Assembly: GCF_964275005.1 (NCBI RefSeq)
Contig: NC_092689.1
Span: 9,381,200-9,445,199 of the forward strand
Length of the DNA stretch: 64,000 bases
Direction of reading: 5' to 3'
DNA from: Diadema setosum
Lineage: Eukaryota; Echinodermata; Echinoidea; Diadematoida; Diadematidae
Below are positions 40,601 through 54,900 of the stretch, piece after piece (position 1 is the first letter of the stretch; every line of letters starts with the position of its first letter). The position numbers and the translations under genes were made by a program. The notes below the pieces were generated by a model, which had not been told where the DNA came from, ran no database searches, and saw nothing but the letters and a program-made list of their open reading frames with translations.

Positions 40601-43600
40601 GGGGGGGGGGGACTTAAGTTGCATATTTACTGGACTAGACTTACACTTTCTTCAGAGCTTGTTACATTTATACGGTGCCTATAAATTCTCTCGAAGGGAA
40701 AATCAAGTCTAACCAGGGAGGTGAGTCTCACCTCCCTGGTCTAGCCAAACCTCACGTTGTAGGAGGTAAATTTGAAGTATCATGTTGGAATCTCCAGGTT
40801 ATAATCGCCATGCGTTCATCATCAGGGTCTCACTTTTCGTTTTCTTGATTTTGTTGTCATAGAAACAGCGATGGGAAAGCATGCAAACGCACAACGAGAG
40901 ACAGACAACGAATATGTGCTTGCCGTCCGAAGGTAGGCCCATTATAGCTAATAATTCTCATTAACCTACATAAAATATGATATGAACTACATCACAAGAA
41001 TAGAACTAGTATACCTTTGTACTCCCTTTTTGTGTTTTTGTATGTTGTCTTTTCTTCCCCATGTTGGTCTTTGGATAAATCTTGATAGCTCCATGACACA
41101 CACATACCTTCTGTCAATATTATCTGCCTAACCTCGTGTCGTATTTGTAATTTTCGTCATTGGCACAATACTATATTCCAAATTTGTGGGATCTTCTCAG
41201 AGATTCAGACCCTAATAGAATTAACTATTTCTGTACCACATCTGCATAGGCCATAATTTACACCAATTGAGCAGACTGGAATTCCTATAAATAGCTTAAA
41301 GTGTGACATATGACTAGAAATATATATCTTTAACCTGAAACCTTCTGTTGGACAAGTAGCAAGAGGTAAGAATGTGTGACGTCGTAATTGTAATGCACAC
41401 AAACACACACACACACACACACACAAACAAACAAACATGTACATTATGTCGGAGTAAACTCTCAAATGTATGAATTCAGCAAAGTTGCAGACGGCGAAGC
41501 CCATCACCAGCACGCTTCTGCATCACGGAACGCTAATAATAAGCTCTTCTTCTTCGAGAGTCCACTTGAGAGGAAGGATTTAGGAAAAATCATTCCGTAC
41601 ACTGAATTGTCTTATCGAAAGAACACTGAAGATAGCTTCGAATTTCTTTGGTACTTTCAGACTAAGTGATCTGATTCTACAGAGGGTTAAATCTCCGGCG
41701 ATGTGGATGGAAATCATATTCGACAACACTGAAGCAGGTGAAAAGCAGAGAAATTATCTCAATATTCTTCACGACGTCACATGCAGAGTAAGTATTCAAT
41801 GAGTGCGCATTAAAAAAAAAAAGACGCATTACATACCTACGGTTTCATGTTTTCAATATTATCTTGTTGTATTGTAACCTAGAATGAATCCGTCACTCCC
41901 AGGAAACAATCGCAAACTTTTGATATTGTTTAATGATGGAGATAAACACAGGGTATCCATCAACACCAGCCAACTAGACTATTGAACTTCAGTGCTCGTT
42001 AAAAATTCATGATGATAATAGTGGTGATAAACAGAGCTACATACACTAGAGCCAAAATAATTGTGATTAGTAAATGGAAAATGGGGCAATTATATGTTAA
42101 GTTAGAGACGAGTGCTTGTTCTATCTTTCTAGGATGTTTAAAAAATGAACAGTTTTCGGGTGGATCTAGGAATCTGACAAAAGGAGGGCATGCAGATGGT
42201 GGTTAATAATGTCCAGTTGTGTTTATAGCAATACGTCATGTTATAACAAAAGTAAGGGATCTATCTAATAAGTTTCAGAAAGTGTCAAAACTTTCAAAAA
42301 GTTTGAAAACTCTGCCGCTTAACTCTTTGGAGAAACGGAAAAGCATTTTTGCACAATAAAATGAGTCAGATTCAGAGCTCACACTGATAAATCTAACTTT
42401 CTGAGTTCTGCTTTACATTACCCTTCTCATAGGTATATTATTTATTTTTTGCAAGGATTTGCCATGCATGTCGCCTTCATTTGTTTTATCAATTGCCAAT
42501 TTCTATCATAGACAACAACAACAACAAGAATTGTACCAACCAACGATTGACATATATAATTGCTGCAGTTCCTTTAGCCACTTAGTGCTTATGTCTGTAT
42601 TTTCCATGTCCACTGTCTTCGTAAGATGATTCAAAAGAGACTACTTGAGCCCCCAAACCATCGGAACCATGCCGACTGGGATGATGGGAGCGTTGCCGGG
42701 AAACGGAAACGAGTTGCTTTCTTGGATCTCCTCCTCCAGATGCACAGAGAGGACCCAAGTTTCACACTTGATGACGTCAAGGAAGAGGTGGACACCTTCA
42801 TGTTTGAGGTGCGACAAGATGAATATCGGCATTATTTCAGAAACTGTAACGACTAATTAAAACCTATTTCTGGGATAAGTGTTATCAAAGTAATTTCATA
42901 ATTTATCTTGTTTCATGTAACCAAAACAAAATCGTTTCCTCTGTAAACATGCTATATGTATGTGTACTGATTTTTCCACACACGACAAAAAATACCAAAC
43001 CTTGACGAAATTTGAAGTTATATGGCATTTGTTTGACCAGCTAAACTTACTGATTTCATGTCATTTCATACTCGTGAACAATGATCATGTGAACTCTCTA
43101 TCCCTTATCAGGGCCATGACACCACCGCCGCATTCATCTCCTGGGCCATCCTCCTAATTGGTCTTCACCCTGGAGTACAGGCGCGTCTTCACGAAGAGAT
43201 GGACCAAGTGTTTGGTACGTAATAATTATGACGCCCCTACACATTCAGTAGAAATATGGTAGCAATGATAGGATCATAGGATTGACTTCACCATTGTTCA
43301 TACAATGAATTAGCTTTCAATGCTGCGTGACGAAGTTACGGTTATACCACAGAATCGTAAGAGGTAACAGAAAGCAAATCCTGGAAAATTACTTCAGTTA
43401 AGGGTGCAGCCTTTTAATAGTAGACTGTAGCCGTCCATTGATAATAATGGTAAAGTGCTTCCCTCAAACTAATGCACAATGGTTTCCTCTTTCTTTTGGG
43501 GGATGAAATTTGTTGAATGAAGTAAACTATTACTAACAAAACGGTGACAGTTAAGTTTAAATCAATCTGCAATATGGATGTGAATGAGTCATAAACATGT

Positions 43601-46092
43601 ATGCTAATACTGCTATCTGATGTAGTCACACAAGGCGAATGTTATTTAATGTTCATAACTTCAGAGGCTTCTGAACGTTCTCATTCACCTTCACTTATTG
43701 AAATTGTTGAAGAAATGCACTCGGGATAAACGCTCGACAGACAATTTATGAAAGGGGTTTTCACAATGAAAACTTACACTTTACACAAAGAATATGTAGT
43801 AGGACTAAACTGTTTATCACACGCAGCTGAACATGACACAATGAATTAATTCACGTGTATTTAATACTTTCAACAGGTTTTAAAAATCAGCTTTATTCTA
43901 ATTTTTTTATTCTGTTTGATTTAACATGCCTTAATGTGTTATTTGTTCCTTTTTGTTCACAACAACAAAATTAATGAAGGTTGTTTTTTTTTTTATTTGC
44001 CTTTAAGTTTAATATCCTCAGTATGCATCAGTATGCGGCAAATGCCAATCGTGACTTTGATAATGGAATGGAAGCTATACAAATGAACTAATATGATTTC
44101 AGAAATATCTCTCAGCAAGGGGAATGCAATATAAAAAGAACTGACGTTGACATTATCCTTTTTAAATGAATGTCGACCAAAAGTTATGTGCAAATTGGTA
44201 AATGGTAATGGTGCAATCCACTATTCAACTTCCCTATTCTTTTTAATGTTTACACCTCTTGGAAGATTTCATTTGAAGGATGAAATTCTACACTTGTTGA
44301 ATGATGTAAGCAGGGAAATGTAAAAATTTGTTTTTGCTTTGTTTGTGGGTTTGTTTTCTTTTGTTTTTTTCACTCTAATAGGAAACTTGTTAGACGATGA
44401 TAGCTTCACCCCTAATCCGAGATTCATATCGATGATTATGGCAGATATCTCTCCACTGAAGAAACGTTTGAATTTTCAATTCCATCACTTTGTTATGAAT
44501 GTTTGATTTTCAAAGGGACCTTCTACCACCATGTCAATTTGAAACTGCTTTATTTATCAAGTTCAACTGAAACAAACATGAAACTCTAATGTTACAGACC
44601 ATTTATGGGAGCATGATTGTATTTCTTTAAGAAGGCTATACGGACCGTCCCGTGACAGCGCAAGACCTTGCAAAGCTGACGTACCTGACGTGCGTTGTCA
44701 AGGAGACTCTTCGTCTGATTCCTCCAGTACCTGCCATTCAGCGGAAATTAGAAGATGATATTGTCCTTGGTAGGTCAACAATTTATAACAAATTTTTCCT
44801 GCACTGCACACTATTGAACTCAAAGATCAGAGAAGAAATAAAGGTCTGCGGATATCTCCGTCAATGAAGGATACTTTACATTGAAACTTTCAACACCTCT
44901 ACACGTCATGGCGACAAATCTCTTATTATCATCATCACAACGATGCTTGGATATAACAATTATGTTATCAATAAATTCAGATAAGCAAAATTAAAGCAAT
45001 TGCAGGTATGTCATGAATACTATAAAGAATGTCGTGTATGATCACAATTATGTCATTATATACCAACAAGGATCATATTATGCTCATAAAATTTGATTTT
45101 AAACTCCAGATAATATTGTGAACTATAATGGTAAGAGGTAGAGCAGGTGGAAAGCCGAGGAAAAATTTTTCCGGATACTTCAAATTGAATAAGAGCAAAA
45201 GAGCCTTTCCAAAACTTAATACCTTTTTTTCTGTAAGCACATTCATTTCACCATGAGGATTTAGAAAATGGTTATTTAGTTAATTTTTCCTGTCGTGTTT
45301 AAATCTATGGTGTCATTGCCTACAGTAATCTTTTGCCAATTTTATTCATTTTCCCCTCTTGCAGATGGGAAGGTTGTCCCGAAGGAAACAATTATCACTC
45401 TGTCGATCTACAACCTTCACCATGACCCGGAACAGTTTCCCGAACCGGAAGCATTTAACCCAGATCGCTTTCTCCTTGATGCCAATGTGAAGCGGCATCC
45501 TTACGCTTACATTCCATTTTCTGCCGGACCAAGAAACTGCATAGGTAATGTATTCTTAAGTGAATTATTTCTTATCCTTTTTTTGTTTTTCGTGTTTTGT
45601 TGTTGGTTTTCGTTTTGTTTTTGTTTTTTTTTTACATTGATCTCATGTCAAAAAAATACGAATAGCCTAAGCACCAATGCATAGCCCATAAAAATAAATG
45701 AATTGGATTGAATTGAGTAAGGTCACGACTGCTCTGCAGATTGCTACTTTCTCTTTACCTGAACCTTTGCGAAGGGATGTATGCCCGTTCGAGAGGTAGA
45801 TGAGGTCAAGTTGATAGTGGATGATTTTGGCTAAAGAATTTCTCAGATCATTGCTGTTACTTCATACAATGTATGTTAAAATCGCCATGTGACAATTTAT
45901 CAGATTCAAAATTATATTCAACTTCCAGGTCAGAAATTTGCTATGATGGAGGCCAAGGTCGTCTTGTCAAATCTTCTGAGGAGATTTTCATTCCAGTCCG
46001 TACAGACAATTGATGAGGCAAAGCCGATAGATGAGCTGGTCATGAGACCGATGGAAGGCGAAATCCTTGTCAATGTTAGCAGGAGAAAGTAG
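34445..46092 (+). CDS. Cytochrome P450 family 4 (CYP4V-like), copy C; complete, 11 exons, 515 aa
   Basis: Exons: 34445-34631, 36456-36574, 37882-37967, 39069-39262, 40863-40932, 41661-41787, 42626-42808, 43112-43214, 44635-44769, 45365-45544, 45929-46092 (TAG). All junctions are GT..AG and in phase; the coding sum is 1548 bases. The ATG was chosen by alignment with copy D and places a hydrophobic ER anchor at about residues 10-30, followed by K-F-H-G-P and a P-I-V-G-N block. Landmarks: C-helix W-F-H-R-R-K-M-L-T-P in exon 4; I-helix F-M-F-E322-G-H-D-T-T; ExxR at E380/R383; F-N-P-D-R-F; heme loop F453-S-A-G-P-R-N-C460-I-G. Cys460 is the heme ligand and Glu322 is at the position that esterifies heme in CYP4 enzymes. 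Length and 11-exon structure match the CYP4V type, which hydroxylates medium-chain fatty acids at the omega end in the ER. The substrate is inferred from the family. Introns hold MITEs but no coding damage. Confidence 0.95.
34853..35315. mobile_element. TTAA-type MITE (family c) in intron 1 of copy C
   Basis: Flanked by TTAA at 34853 and 35312. The terminal repeats A-A-A-G-G-A-G-A-C-C-T-C-C-G-A-A and A-A-A-G-G-G-A-C-A-T-T-C-C-A-G-A (complement, right end) continue into a shared G-A-T-T-T-T-C-A. 463 bases, non-coding. Confidence 0.7.
37007..37439. mobile_element. TTAA-type MITE (family a, copy 2) in intron 2 of copy C
   Basis: Uninterrupted copy of the element at 13169-14339, in the opposite orientation, with TTAA at both ends. 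The left terminus is A-G-G-T-G-C-A-T-G-G-T-C-C-C-G-G-T and the right is the complement of G-G-G-G-C-A-T-A-G-T-C-C-C-A-G-T. It is GC-richer than the surrounding intron. Confidence 0.85.
37649..37677. repeat. (CA)n microsatellite in intron 2 of copy C
   Basis: About 14 CA units. A comparable run lies at 41402-41424 in intron 5 of the same gene. Confidence 0.85.
38512..38820. mobile_element. MITE family b, right-truncated copy in intron 3 of copy C
   Basis: Starts T-T-A-A-A-G-G-G-A-T-G-G-T-A-C-A-G and contains the family centre G-T-G-T-G-G-G-T-C-C-C-A-C-A-C (about 38702-38716). Similarity to the copy at 33710 fades near 38815, before the right terminal repeat. Confidence 0.7.
39628..40208. mobile_element. 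TTAA-type MITE (family d) in intron 4 of copy C
   Basis: Both ends are TTAA-A-G-G. The inverted terminal repeat is about 35 bases (G-A-A-T-T-C-C-A-G-T-C-C/T-A-G-A-T-A-T-A-A). 581 bases, non-coding. A diverged relative lies at 3790-4170 in intron 5 of copy A. Confidence 0.8.
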
Positions 46093-47793
46093 ACCATACT
46101 TCCAATCAACTTTCTCTTACAGGATGTATTCCACGAAAAGAATTTGCCAGCGATCTTGTATTCATCATCTGAATTAGTACATAGCGACGGTGTGAACACA
46201 GACTTGAAACACTACGTCGCTTCTGTCTTCTGAATTGTGACGTGACGTTATCCCAAGTAATCCTTCACATTACAAAGTGTGTTTATGTGTGTGTGTGTGT
46301 TTTCGATGTATTTAACATCTTATTTAGGCGAAGAGACTCTGTGAAAACGCACATCCAACAAACGTGGCGATTACAAACTACAGATGTATCGACATTTTCA
46401 TACATGGGAAATGTGTATACATGAAAAGTTATTATCATCAGGTGATATAATGTTATTTCTATTTTGTATCTAAGACTATCTCAAAACAGTGTCAATTGCA
46501 AGCTTTTTCCTGTGCTATTCCTTTGGTTTTTGCTCTTTTAAATCGTCAGTTCAAATTGAAATTTCGGTTTGTTCTTGTTAGCTAATATGAGACACTGTAT
46601 GAAATTTGTATATTTTGATATGACTTATTAAAACATTACCAGCAAATTAAGATTGGTCTATGTAACCCCGTTTTGTGCAAGGATTTTTTTTTTGAAAGTA
46701 CAGACATTGATGTATGCATCTGGATACGTTTGACAAAGAAGTCAGATCGATTTAAGACAAAGCATGCTCCCAACGTTAAATCCTTCTATATAAAGCTCTA
46801 AGTCATATGTAAGTCATGCGTAGGACTCACAAGTCATGCGTAACTTTACGCACGATCTAAAGCCCTGCGTATAAAGTTAAGTCATAGTCCTATTTAGGCT
46901 TGGCCATATAGTAATGCTCAATCCAAACTGGCAGAGGTTCACCGGCATATGAACTCCTACTATTCATTGATATCTTCTCTGACGTGAAGTATAATCATTT
47001 GTCAAACTAGAATAGCTACTCCAACTCCAAGATGAGTTTTGAGCCCTTTCTGAGGTATTTGCTTTGCTTTATATGTTTTTGTTGTCTTTAAACAATCTTA
47101 ATTTGTATTCAGCTGTCAATTATGCATCGTTATTTTAATATATTTTAGTATGTATGTGTTTTGTATTGTTATTCAAGACCCCTTTGTTATACAGTTCTCA
47201 ACTCAAACGCCTACAATGTGAAAGTAAAGTGGAATGTTATAAACAAATCGAAAAGCTATCATTTCGTTGTTGTTATTTTTCCTTTATTTGTAAACAAAAC
47301 AAGGACATATTGACATAATATACCAGGTCCATGGTAATATTCTGTACACATGACAGGTAATGATACACTTACAAATACGAACAGTGAACAATTTACAGTA
47401 TATTTACATCAAATTTAACGACTGACAGCAATCACAGAAAAATCTATAAATCGTACATTCCCGTGCAGTAGGCCTATACATTTTAGATTGCTTTTAGTGT
47501 CAATCCAACTGTGCAATCTGTGTATTTTTCCTGGATGCATGCATATTACATACTTGTTTTTGTACAATGATATGTGATATTGACAAAACATTAGTTACTG
47601 CTTACTTTAAAAGAGTTGGATTGCTTGTCACTTTCAGCTTTCAAGCCTCAAACACAAAAAATGATGAAACATATCGACAAGATGAAATTGAGCAGGCACT
47701 CGCCATGCAGGACAGGCCAAGTCACAGGCAGGAGCATAACCTCAGAGAGGTGCCAGAGACCTGTGTCATGACGTAGGCCTATGTAATACACAA

Positions 47794-47825
<32 letters not shown>

Positions 47826-48970
47826 ATTATTAATGTCTGGTAGTAACATCATAGCGTATATACAGTTTATGTGGACGGCTCCCCCCCCCCACACCCTTAC
47901 AGATTCTCCACAGAGAACCCGCCTATTCCTAATCCATTTTGTTTTATGGGTCCGTGGGCAGGTCGTAGCATAATTATTATACATATACTGTACCTTTGGT
48001 ACATGAAAAGATGTTTCCTTACCAAATAAGGTGACCCCCCCCCCCCCCCTCCCTGGTTTCCGGTCCAGATTTCGAAAAGCTCTCATGCTTGATGAGTTTG
48101 GCTTTGATTGCTTCGCTTGATTCGTTCTCAAAGCCACCGTGCTCTTTGGATTTAATAGTAACCCAATCGGCCCAATAGTGTGGTGACAGGACTAGGACAG
48201 TCATAAGTCATAAACGTACGGCAAGACCCTCCACTCTGTCCTTTCTAAGAAGGTTGCTTGCTGGTATTATAATCACTACTTCTATTATTTGGCGTACATA
48301 CTACCTGAAGTCTGGCGGATAGGCGAGAGTTCGTGGAGGAGCATTGTTTGCATTAGATGAGGTAAACCTATTGCTAAATTTCATTCAAGTTTGACCAGTA
48401 GGCCTAATCGAAAAATAAGAGTTTAGCATTAGTGCCGCGATCATGGCGATAAAACACAGTACGTATATTTCAGAACTCGCCAGGCCCTTTTCGCCTTCTT
48501 GGACCCCATGAGGTCGAACTATAGACGAGATCTCAAATTATAACTATACGTCTTATCAGTAGGCCTAGGTGTGTTCATGTTATTTATTAATTTTCTACAT
48601 TCCTGTATCCATACATTTTCTTTTGATTCCCTTATTGGTCATCATAAAGCCCTACAATATGTGATGAATATGACAATTACATTATGGTGACTCGTTTTAT
48701 GAGTGGTGTTTATGCAAGTGGTTGATACAGATAATGACAGATGAGATTAGGATAAGGAAGTGAGATTTAGTGCAAGTGGCACATCTGCTTGCAATAGGCT
48801 CGTGTGTATTGATGTATTTTACAGCAGTTACTATAATAGAGAAAAGAAAGCTTAGAAGGAAAAACAACGAAACATAAGTCTGCCCTTGAACCTCCACATT
48901 TGTCATTCTACTATTTTCCAGTTTTGCATACACCTTGTGATGATCAGCTGCTGCATTTAAAACTGGCAAC
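46093..48970. other. Intergenic region between copies C and D
   Basis: About 2.9 kb without a recognised gene. It holds a GT run near 46288, TTTA units near 47798-47825 and C homopolymers near 47881 and 48036. The region from 48800 to 48970 should include the copy D promoter; no clear TATA box was found apart from a C-A-T-T-T-A-A-A-A near 48953. Confidence 0.4.
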
Positions 48971-51900
48971 ATGGATTTAGCAGAATCTGGTAACCATCCC
49001 GGCTTTTGCATGCTTTGGACCACAATTGCTGTGACTCTATTCACTCTGCTGGCCTACTTCTCAGCAAAATTCCTCCGAATCTTCTTTCTGATTAGCAAGT
49101 TCCATGGACCGTTGGCCCTGCCGATAATTGGGAATGCCCACATGCTCAGCAAAGACCCCAGAGGTTAGTGATCTACTAATATAATATCGGCTATGCATGG
49201 CTTGGTGTGTAGCAGACCAACTTTCTTTGAAGAAGAAAAACTCTGGGAAAAAAGTCACCAGATAAAGATTTTTAGGTCAAAATCTGAAAAAGAGGATACT
49301 GAGCTTTACAATTATATATTATATCCATCAAAATGTAGTCCTAATACCACCGAAATAAGCATTGGAAAATTGTAGGAAAGCTGCTTTTGACAAAAGAGGG
49401 CGTTTGAGGAGTAGCCTACATTAACATGATTAAATTGAACTGAGTCTCCTCATTGTGTAAAAAACAAATGCCACCAACCCATCAATTTTCCTAAGCAATT
49501 GTTCCTGCAGAAGTTATGACTTTGTCATCATTAAATTGACACATTTGTATTTTACTGCACATACTGTAATGGAGAAAGATTATAATATGTTTGATCCGGT
49601 CAAATGCATGAAATCACCCCCCCCCCCCAAAAAAAAAAAAAAAAAAATCATGAAAACAGTAACAAGAAAAATGTTTGCAATTTGGAGGAGAATGTTACGA
49701 ATGCTGTGCTTTGTGAAACGTGTACCGAATCCTAGAATCAGCCATGAATTATAAAACTACTCAAGTAAAAGGTTTTTGAATATTTGCAATCGAAGCAAAC
49801 GATTAGAAATGAACAAGAAAGGATTCAAATGAATGAGATTTTGAGGAGTTTTTTTTTTATTTCCTCTGCCCTATAAAGCACTAATAATAAACGTTAACTT
49901 TATTGTAATTGGAGATGCACCATCAAACGATAAAAATGTGGCCCTGGACTGGTGTTTTCCTGACGAAATTACATTCATTATGGTTTCAAAGTATTTAATC
50001 TCATGCTGATTGTTTTTTATTGTCTCTGTATCAAAGGTTTCATACCTACTTTCGCATGCCCCAGGAATAAAATACTTCGAAAAATAAATTGGAACGCGGA
50101 AAGGTTTATAACAATATTCTTTGTGCTACTATATAAGAATTTCAGTAGTCTAGATGGAGCTATGACATGATGTAAAATATGTTTGACTATTCCCCCCCCC
50201 CTTTTTTTTTGGGGGGGGGGGTCTTGCAGTTGAAAAAAAAATTCTTCTTACTGCTGTCTTTCTTGGATTTACATGAAGCAAGAAGAAACATATTTTGTCA
50301 GTGATCTGACACAAAATGTATGATGAAGCGTTGTGATGGGCAGAGTCTTGATGAAATCATTTGCTGGCAAGGATATCTGAATATCGTGTCATTTGATATA
50401 CAAAAATGAAGAGACGGGGGTGTTGTAGACATAATTATCAAACATACATTGAGTTGCCGAATGACTGAATGGACTACAGCATTCTTTATACCTTTTCATA
50501 TCCAAATGGGAAAAGAGATCAATGCTCTCTTGCTTTTGTACATATTATTGATGACGTTATCTTTTTTATCATTGTATTTCAGAGTATTTCTTGTTCATCA
50601 AAACCTTGGCTAATGAATATCGTGAGAAGACGGGAGGTATCATTCGGATTTGGTTTGGTCCATTACCTTCGCTGGTCATTTACAACTGCAAGCATGCCGA
50701 GGTAAGAAGCAGGATGCGTAAAAGCTACATCAAACCATAACGAAGTGAAAGAAAGTTATTGAATGCTAATTTTCCCGTGTTTACGGGAATAATTGATAGC
50801 GGTCTTTGGATCTGGCGACGCAAAGGCGAAAGACGACGCTATTAGACTATTTCAAAGTGGTATTCTGTACATGCGTAAGACAGCTGTTTCCATTGTTTAA
50901 CATGGGAGTCCGCGTGGTCCTAGCGTTTGCGTCCCTGATCAAAAGCTTGCTATTATCAGTTGCATCAGCGTACATGCCAGTGTTGATGTCGTTTTCTCTA
51001 AAGTTTCCAACTGAATTGTTCGCAAATTTTCATTTGATTTCCTTCTTTTTTCTTTCTTTTTTTCTTTTTTGGAAATCAATAACAAAAGGCTTATTTTCCA
51101 GAAAATTACTGTAGCCTTTCAAAATCATTGACCAAAGACAAGATTTTCATAAAACTTTGATGTGCCAAGCCACAGTACCACGCTTGCAGATTGAGAGTAT
51201 CGTTACTATACGCGAGAAACATGTCACATATAGTCAGCTCGTCTAATCGTCGTTTCATCTAAACATTGTTTCTGCTAATTACCATTTAGCAGCTGTTTAG
51301 TCTAATTCTCATCTGGTATAAACTAAGGAGTTATATACTGATCGGGTATTAAAAGAACTGGGCATAGCCAATAATGGTAATTAGATGATAATGTAATTCA
51401 ACCAAGTGCCAGTTTGGGAAGAGATGGAAATTACACGAACTTGTTGTAGACGAAACAGGATTAGAACAGAAGTGGCATTAGGTAATGGGATCCGACCAAG
51501 TTGCAGTTTACCATAGTATGACACATGTGATAAATTCTATGAATAAACATAGAAAACACTTATTTTGGTTATATTTGCATATATATATATATATATATGA
51601 AGGGTTTGTTTGCAAAAACCGATAAGTCCATTTTTGAAGATTTTGAAGTACGATCTCTGTCATAAAGTACAAAATAATACCTTTGAAATGATATATTGGT
51701 CACTACATATAAAGGTATATTTTTTAAGTTATGGTCAAAAGAAGCAAAAATTTTCTTATTATTCTCTTTATTTTTCTTGACCTTTAATCGCAAATATCTC
51801 CATTTGGCAAATATGGACTTATCGGTTTTTGCAAACAAACTCTTCATAAATGAAAGAAAGATATTATTCAGAGGGGTAAAGGCTCAGGTTTTGTTTTGTT

Positions 51901-54900
51901 TTTTTTTTTTTGAGTTTCTTCAGTTTGTCTCCCTCTACAAATGAAAATTTGTTAAGATCGCAACTGCTGATCTGTAAATTAACAAACATGTCGGAAAAAA
52001 GGGAACCAGCGGGACTCGAACCTGTCATCTACTGCTTTCCGGGCAGCGACACTACCACCAGGCTGTCCCTGGTTGCCGGCAGTGACACGATGAACATAGA
52101 ACAAATACCCAAGCTCCGAGATTCCGACATTGTTATGTTAAGTAGTCCAAGGCGGACAAGGCATATAAATGAAAGAAAGATATTATTCAGAGGGGTAAAG
52201 GCTCAGAGGGGTATACCCCTCTGAATAATATCTTTCTTTCATTTATATCTTTCTTTCATTTATATGCCTTGTCCGCCTTGGACTACTTAACATAACAATG
52301 TCGGAATCTCGGAGCTTGGGTATTTGTTCTATGTTCATCGTGTCACTGCCGGCAACCAGGGACAGCCTGGTGGTAGTGTCGCTGCCCGGAAAGCAGTAGA
52401 TGACAGGTTCGAGTCCCGCTGGTTCCCTTTTTTCCGACATGTTTGTTAATTTACAGATCAGCAGTTGCGATCTTAACAAATTTTCATTTGTAGAGGGAGA
52501 CAAACTGAAGAAACTCAAAAAAAAAAAACAAAAACCTGAAACTCTTCATATATATATATACCACCAAGAAAACATCGCACCAAACATTAATGAATTTTTT
52601 TAAGTGTTTGTGGTCACAACGCATTGTCCCAGATTCGTTTTTTCTTTATTAGAATTAGCTATCAAGTGGCATGGCATGATATTAAGCAAACTGACATGAT
52701 ACAAGGTATATCACGATACGATTAAATGCACAAACCTTAATCACAAAACCCTTCGTAAATGCTGACTGATGTTTACGTGCATATATGTGTGCGTTGTTAT
52801 GAACATGCTGTGTACATTAAGAGTCTGGTTGCTTTCACTACAGGAAATACTAAGAAGCAGTCGTCACATCAAGAAAGGATATGCCTACAGCTTCTTGCAG
52901 CCCTGGCTTGGTCTTGGTTTGATAGTCAGGTAACGAGGAATAGAGTACTGTAAAGGAGCCAGAAAAACTCCCTCCATGGCAGTTCACAGTTTCTGCAGTC
53001 TGTGTCAGTGAAATCACGTCAGATGCTTGATAATGTACTTGTTTGTACTTGTTTTGAAATGATCTCGATTTTGTCTTCATATTGATGACCTATGTCTCCA
53101 TAATGATGACTCATGGTATCCTGAATCCTATTGACTCCATCCGTTTTTATGAAATCTGTATAGCATAGGCCTCCAGCACCTGTGGCAAGTTAAACGTAGC
53201 TCCAAAAAGAAAGAAAGAAAGAAACAAATGTTCCCCAGTATTTTGATTAGATTTTACGGCATAAACGCCTATTGATACTGCAAGGTCTTTATACTAATTA
53301 TTTGTACTATTATCTAACGGTGGGCATTCCGTTCCACATTCTAGCTTGCGTGATGTGCACTTTCAATTTTGTAAATGCCAGTCCGTAGACATTTTATGAT
53401 AAGCATGTAAGTATGCAACCAATTCGAGAACCTATGCGACATGCACATGTGTTGCCACCTTGCAACTATCTCGGTACCTAAGCCCCTTTACTATTTCATT
53501 ATCTAATTTGATTCGGATGTGATTTTGTAACCTTCAGTACTACATTGGCCACATTGGGGCCACAACCGACAACAATTTAAATTCCTAGTATTTTAATTTA
53601 TACGGATTACCTTAGGTTTTTTCTACTGTTGTAACCCTTGTCGCCGTCCTACATCCATCTTATCAACCAATAATGACTAAAATCAGATATTGTTTATGTA
53701 CGTCCTTGATTAAAACATGTTTTTGCTCCATACAATTGTTATGTGCAATTTAGTAACAGCAGTGCAACTGCAAATTAATGCTACTGCATACTACAATAAC
53801 AATAATCACCAAAAATTTGTAGTATATATTTTTCAGAAGATAGACTTCTGTGAGGATGAGGATGGCGAAGTAGTTCTGGCATATTAAACTTTAAAGGTTC
53901 AACTCTGTTGGAATGATGAAATAAGCTTTGAATACAGGTGTAGGTATCAAAGGGAGAGTTCAGCTAGCTTAGACAGAGTTTGGAATAACCCCTTCGAGGT
54001 TGTATACGAAATCGCTTGGATTACGAAAACTTGTTCTTACGAAATATATTAACTTCATTTATATACTGTGAAATTAACAGAGAAAAAGAAATAAAATCTC
54101 ACTAATTTGATATGTAAAAGTAATACATTTTGGTGTGTTATACAGTATATTCTAATCTATTAAAATTAATCGTAATTAATTTATAAGTAATCGTTATCTT
54201 TCAAATTTAATGCGTTTGGGAATGAAATTCGAGTGTCAATTTGATATTGTTTTCAGCCAGAACACCCTTCTACCAAAAATACTGAACTCCCCCTTTACAC
54301 CAAGTATTGGTTATATTGCATACCTTGCCCAGGTAAAGGGGCCTTAACAAATTATTCACGGGGCTGGTACGGCACCCGTACAGAGAGTGTTTTGATAGTA
54401 GCCAACCAATATCTTATTCGAAAACGTTATTAGCATGAAGGTTGGCCGATTATCACAACATGCCGACTCCAAGGCGATCCACAAATTCGTATTGGGCCAG
54501 GTGGATATCTGACCTAGGCTTTACTAACTTAATTCATTCACTCACCCCTATGCAATAGCAATATAATAGGGACGCCATGTCCCCTGTTTTATTGTATACT
54601 TATCCGGAATCATGTCTTTCACGCAACAGTATTTATGTAGTCCCCCAATGATGCACCTGCATAAACTCTCACAAATTTTCTTCAGCCAGAATATCTCCTT
54701 AATTGTAATTAAAATGATGTGAATTCATTGACTGCATTTCAAATGTCAGCCATTCTAAAAGTGTCACTGTAACGTGCATTATGATATAGAGTGCCGAAGT
54801 TTTGAAGCCACAATTTTATGCATGTGTATTGCAGTAGTTAAACGGTCTTAGTGGGGCCCTCGAGGATGATCTCGGGCTATGCATGTGAATCGCAAAAAAA

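Noticed and set aside
51910-52518. Two ORFs with the same protein sequence on opposite strands
   Set aside because: They are translations of the tRNA-derived SINE arms, including its A and B boxes, and not host genes.
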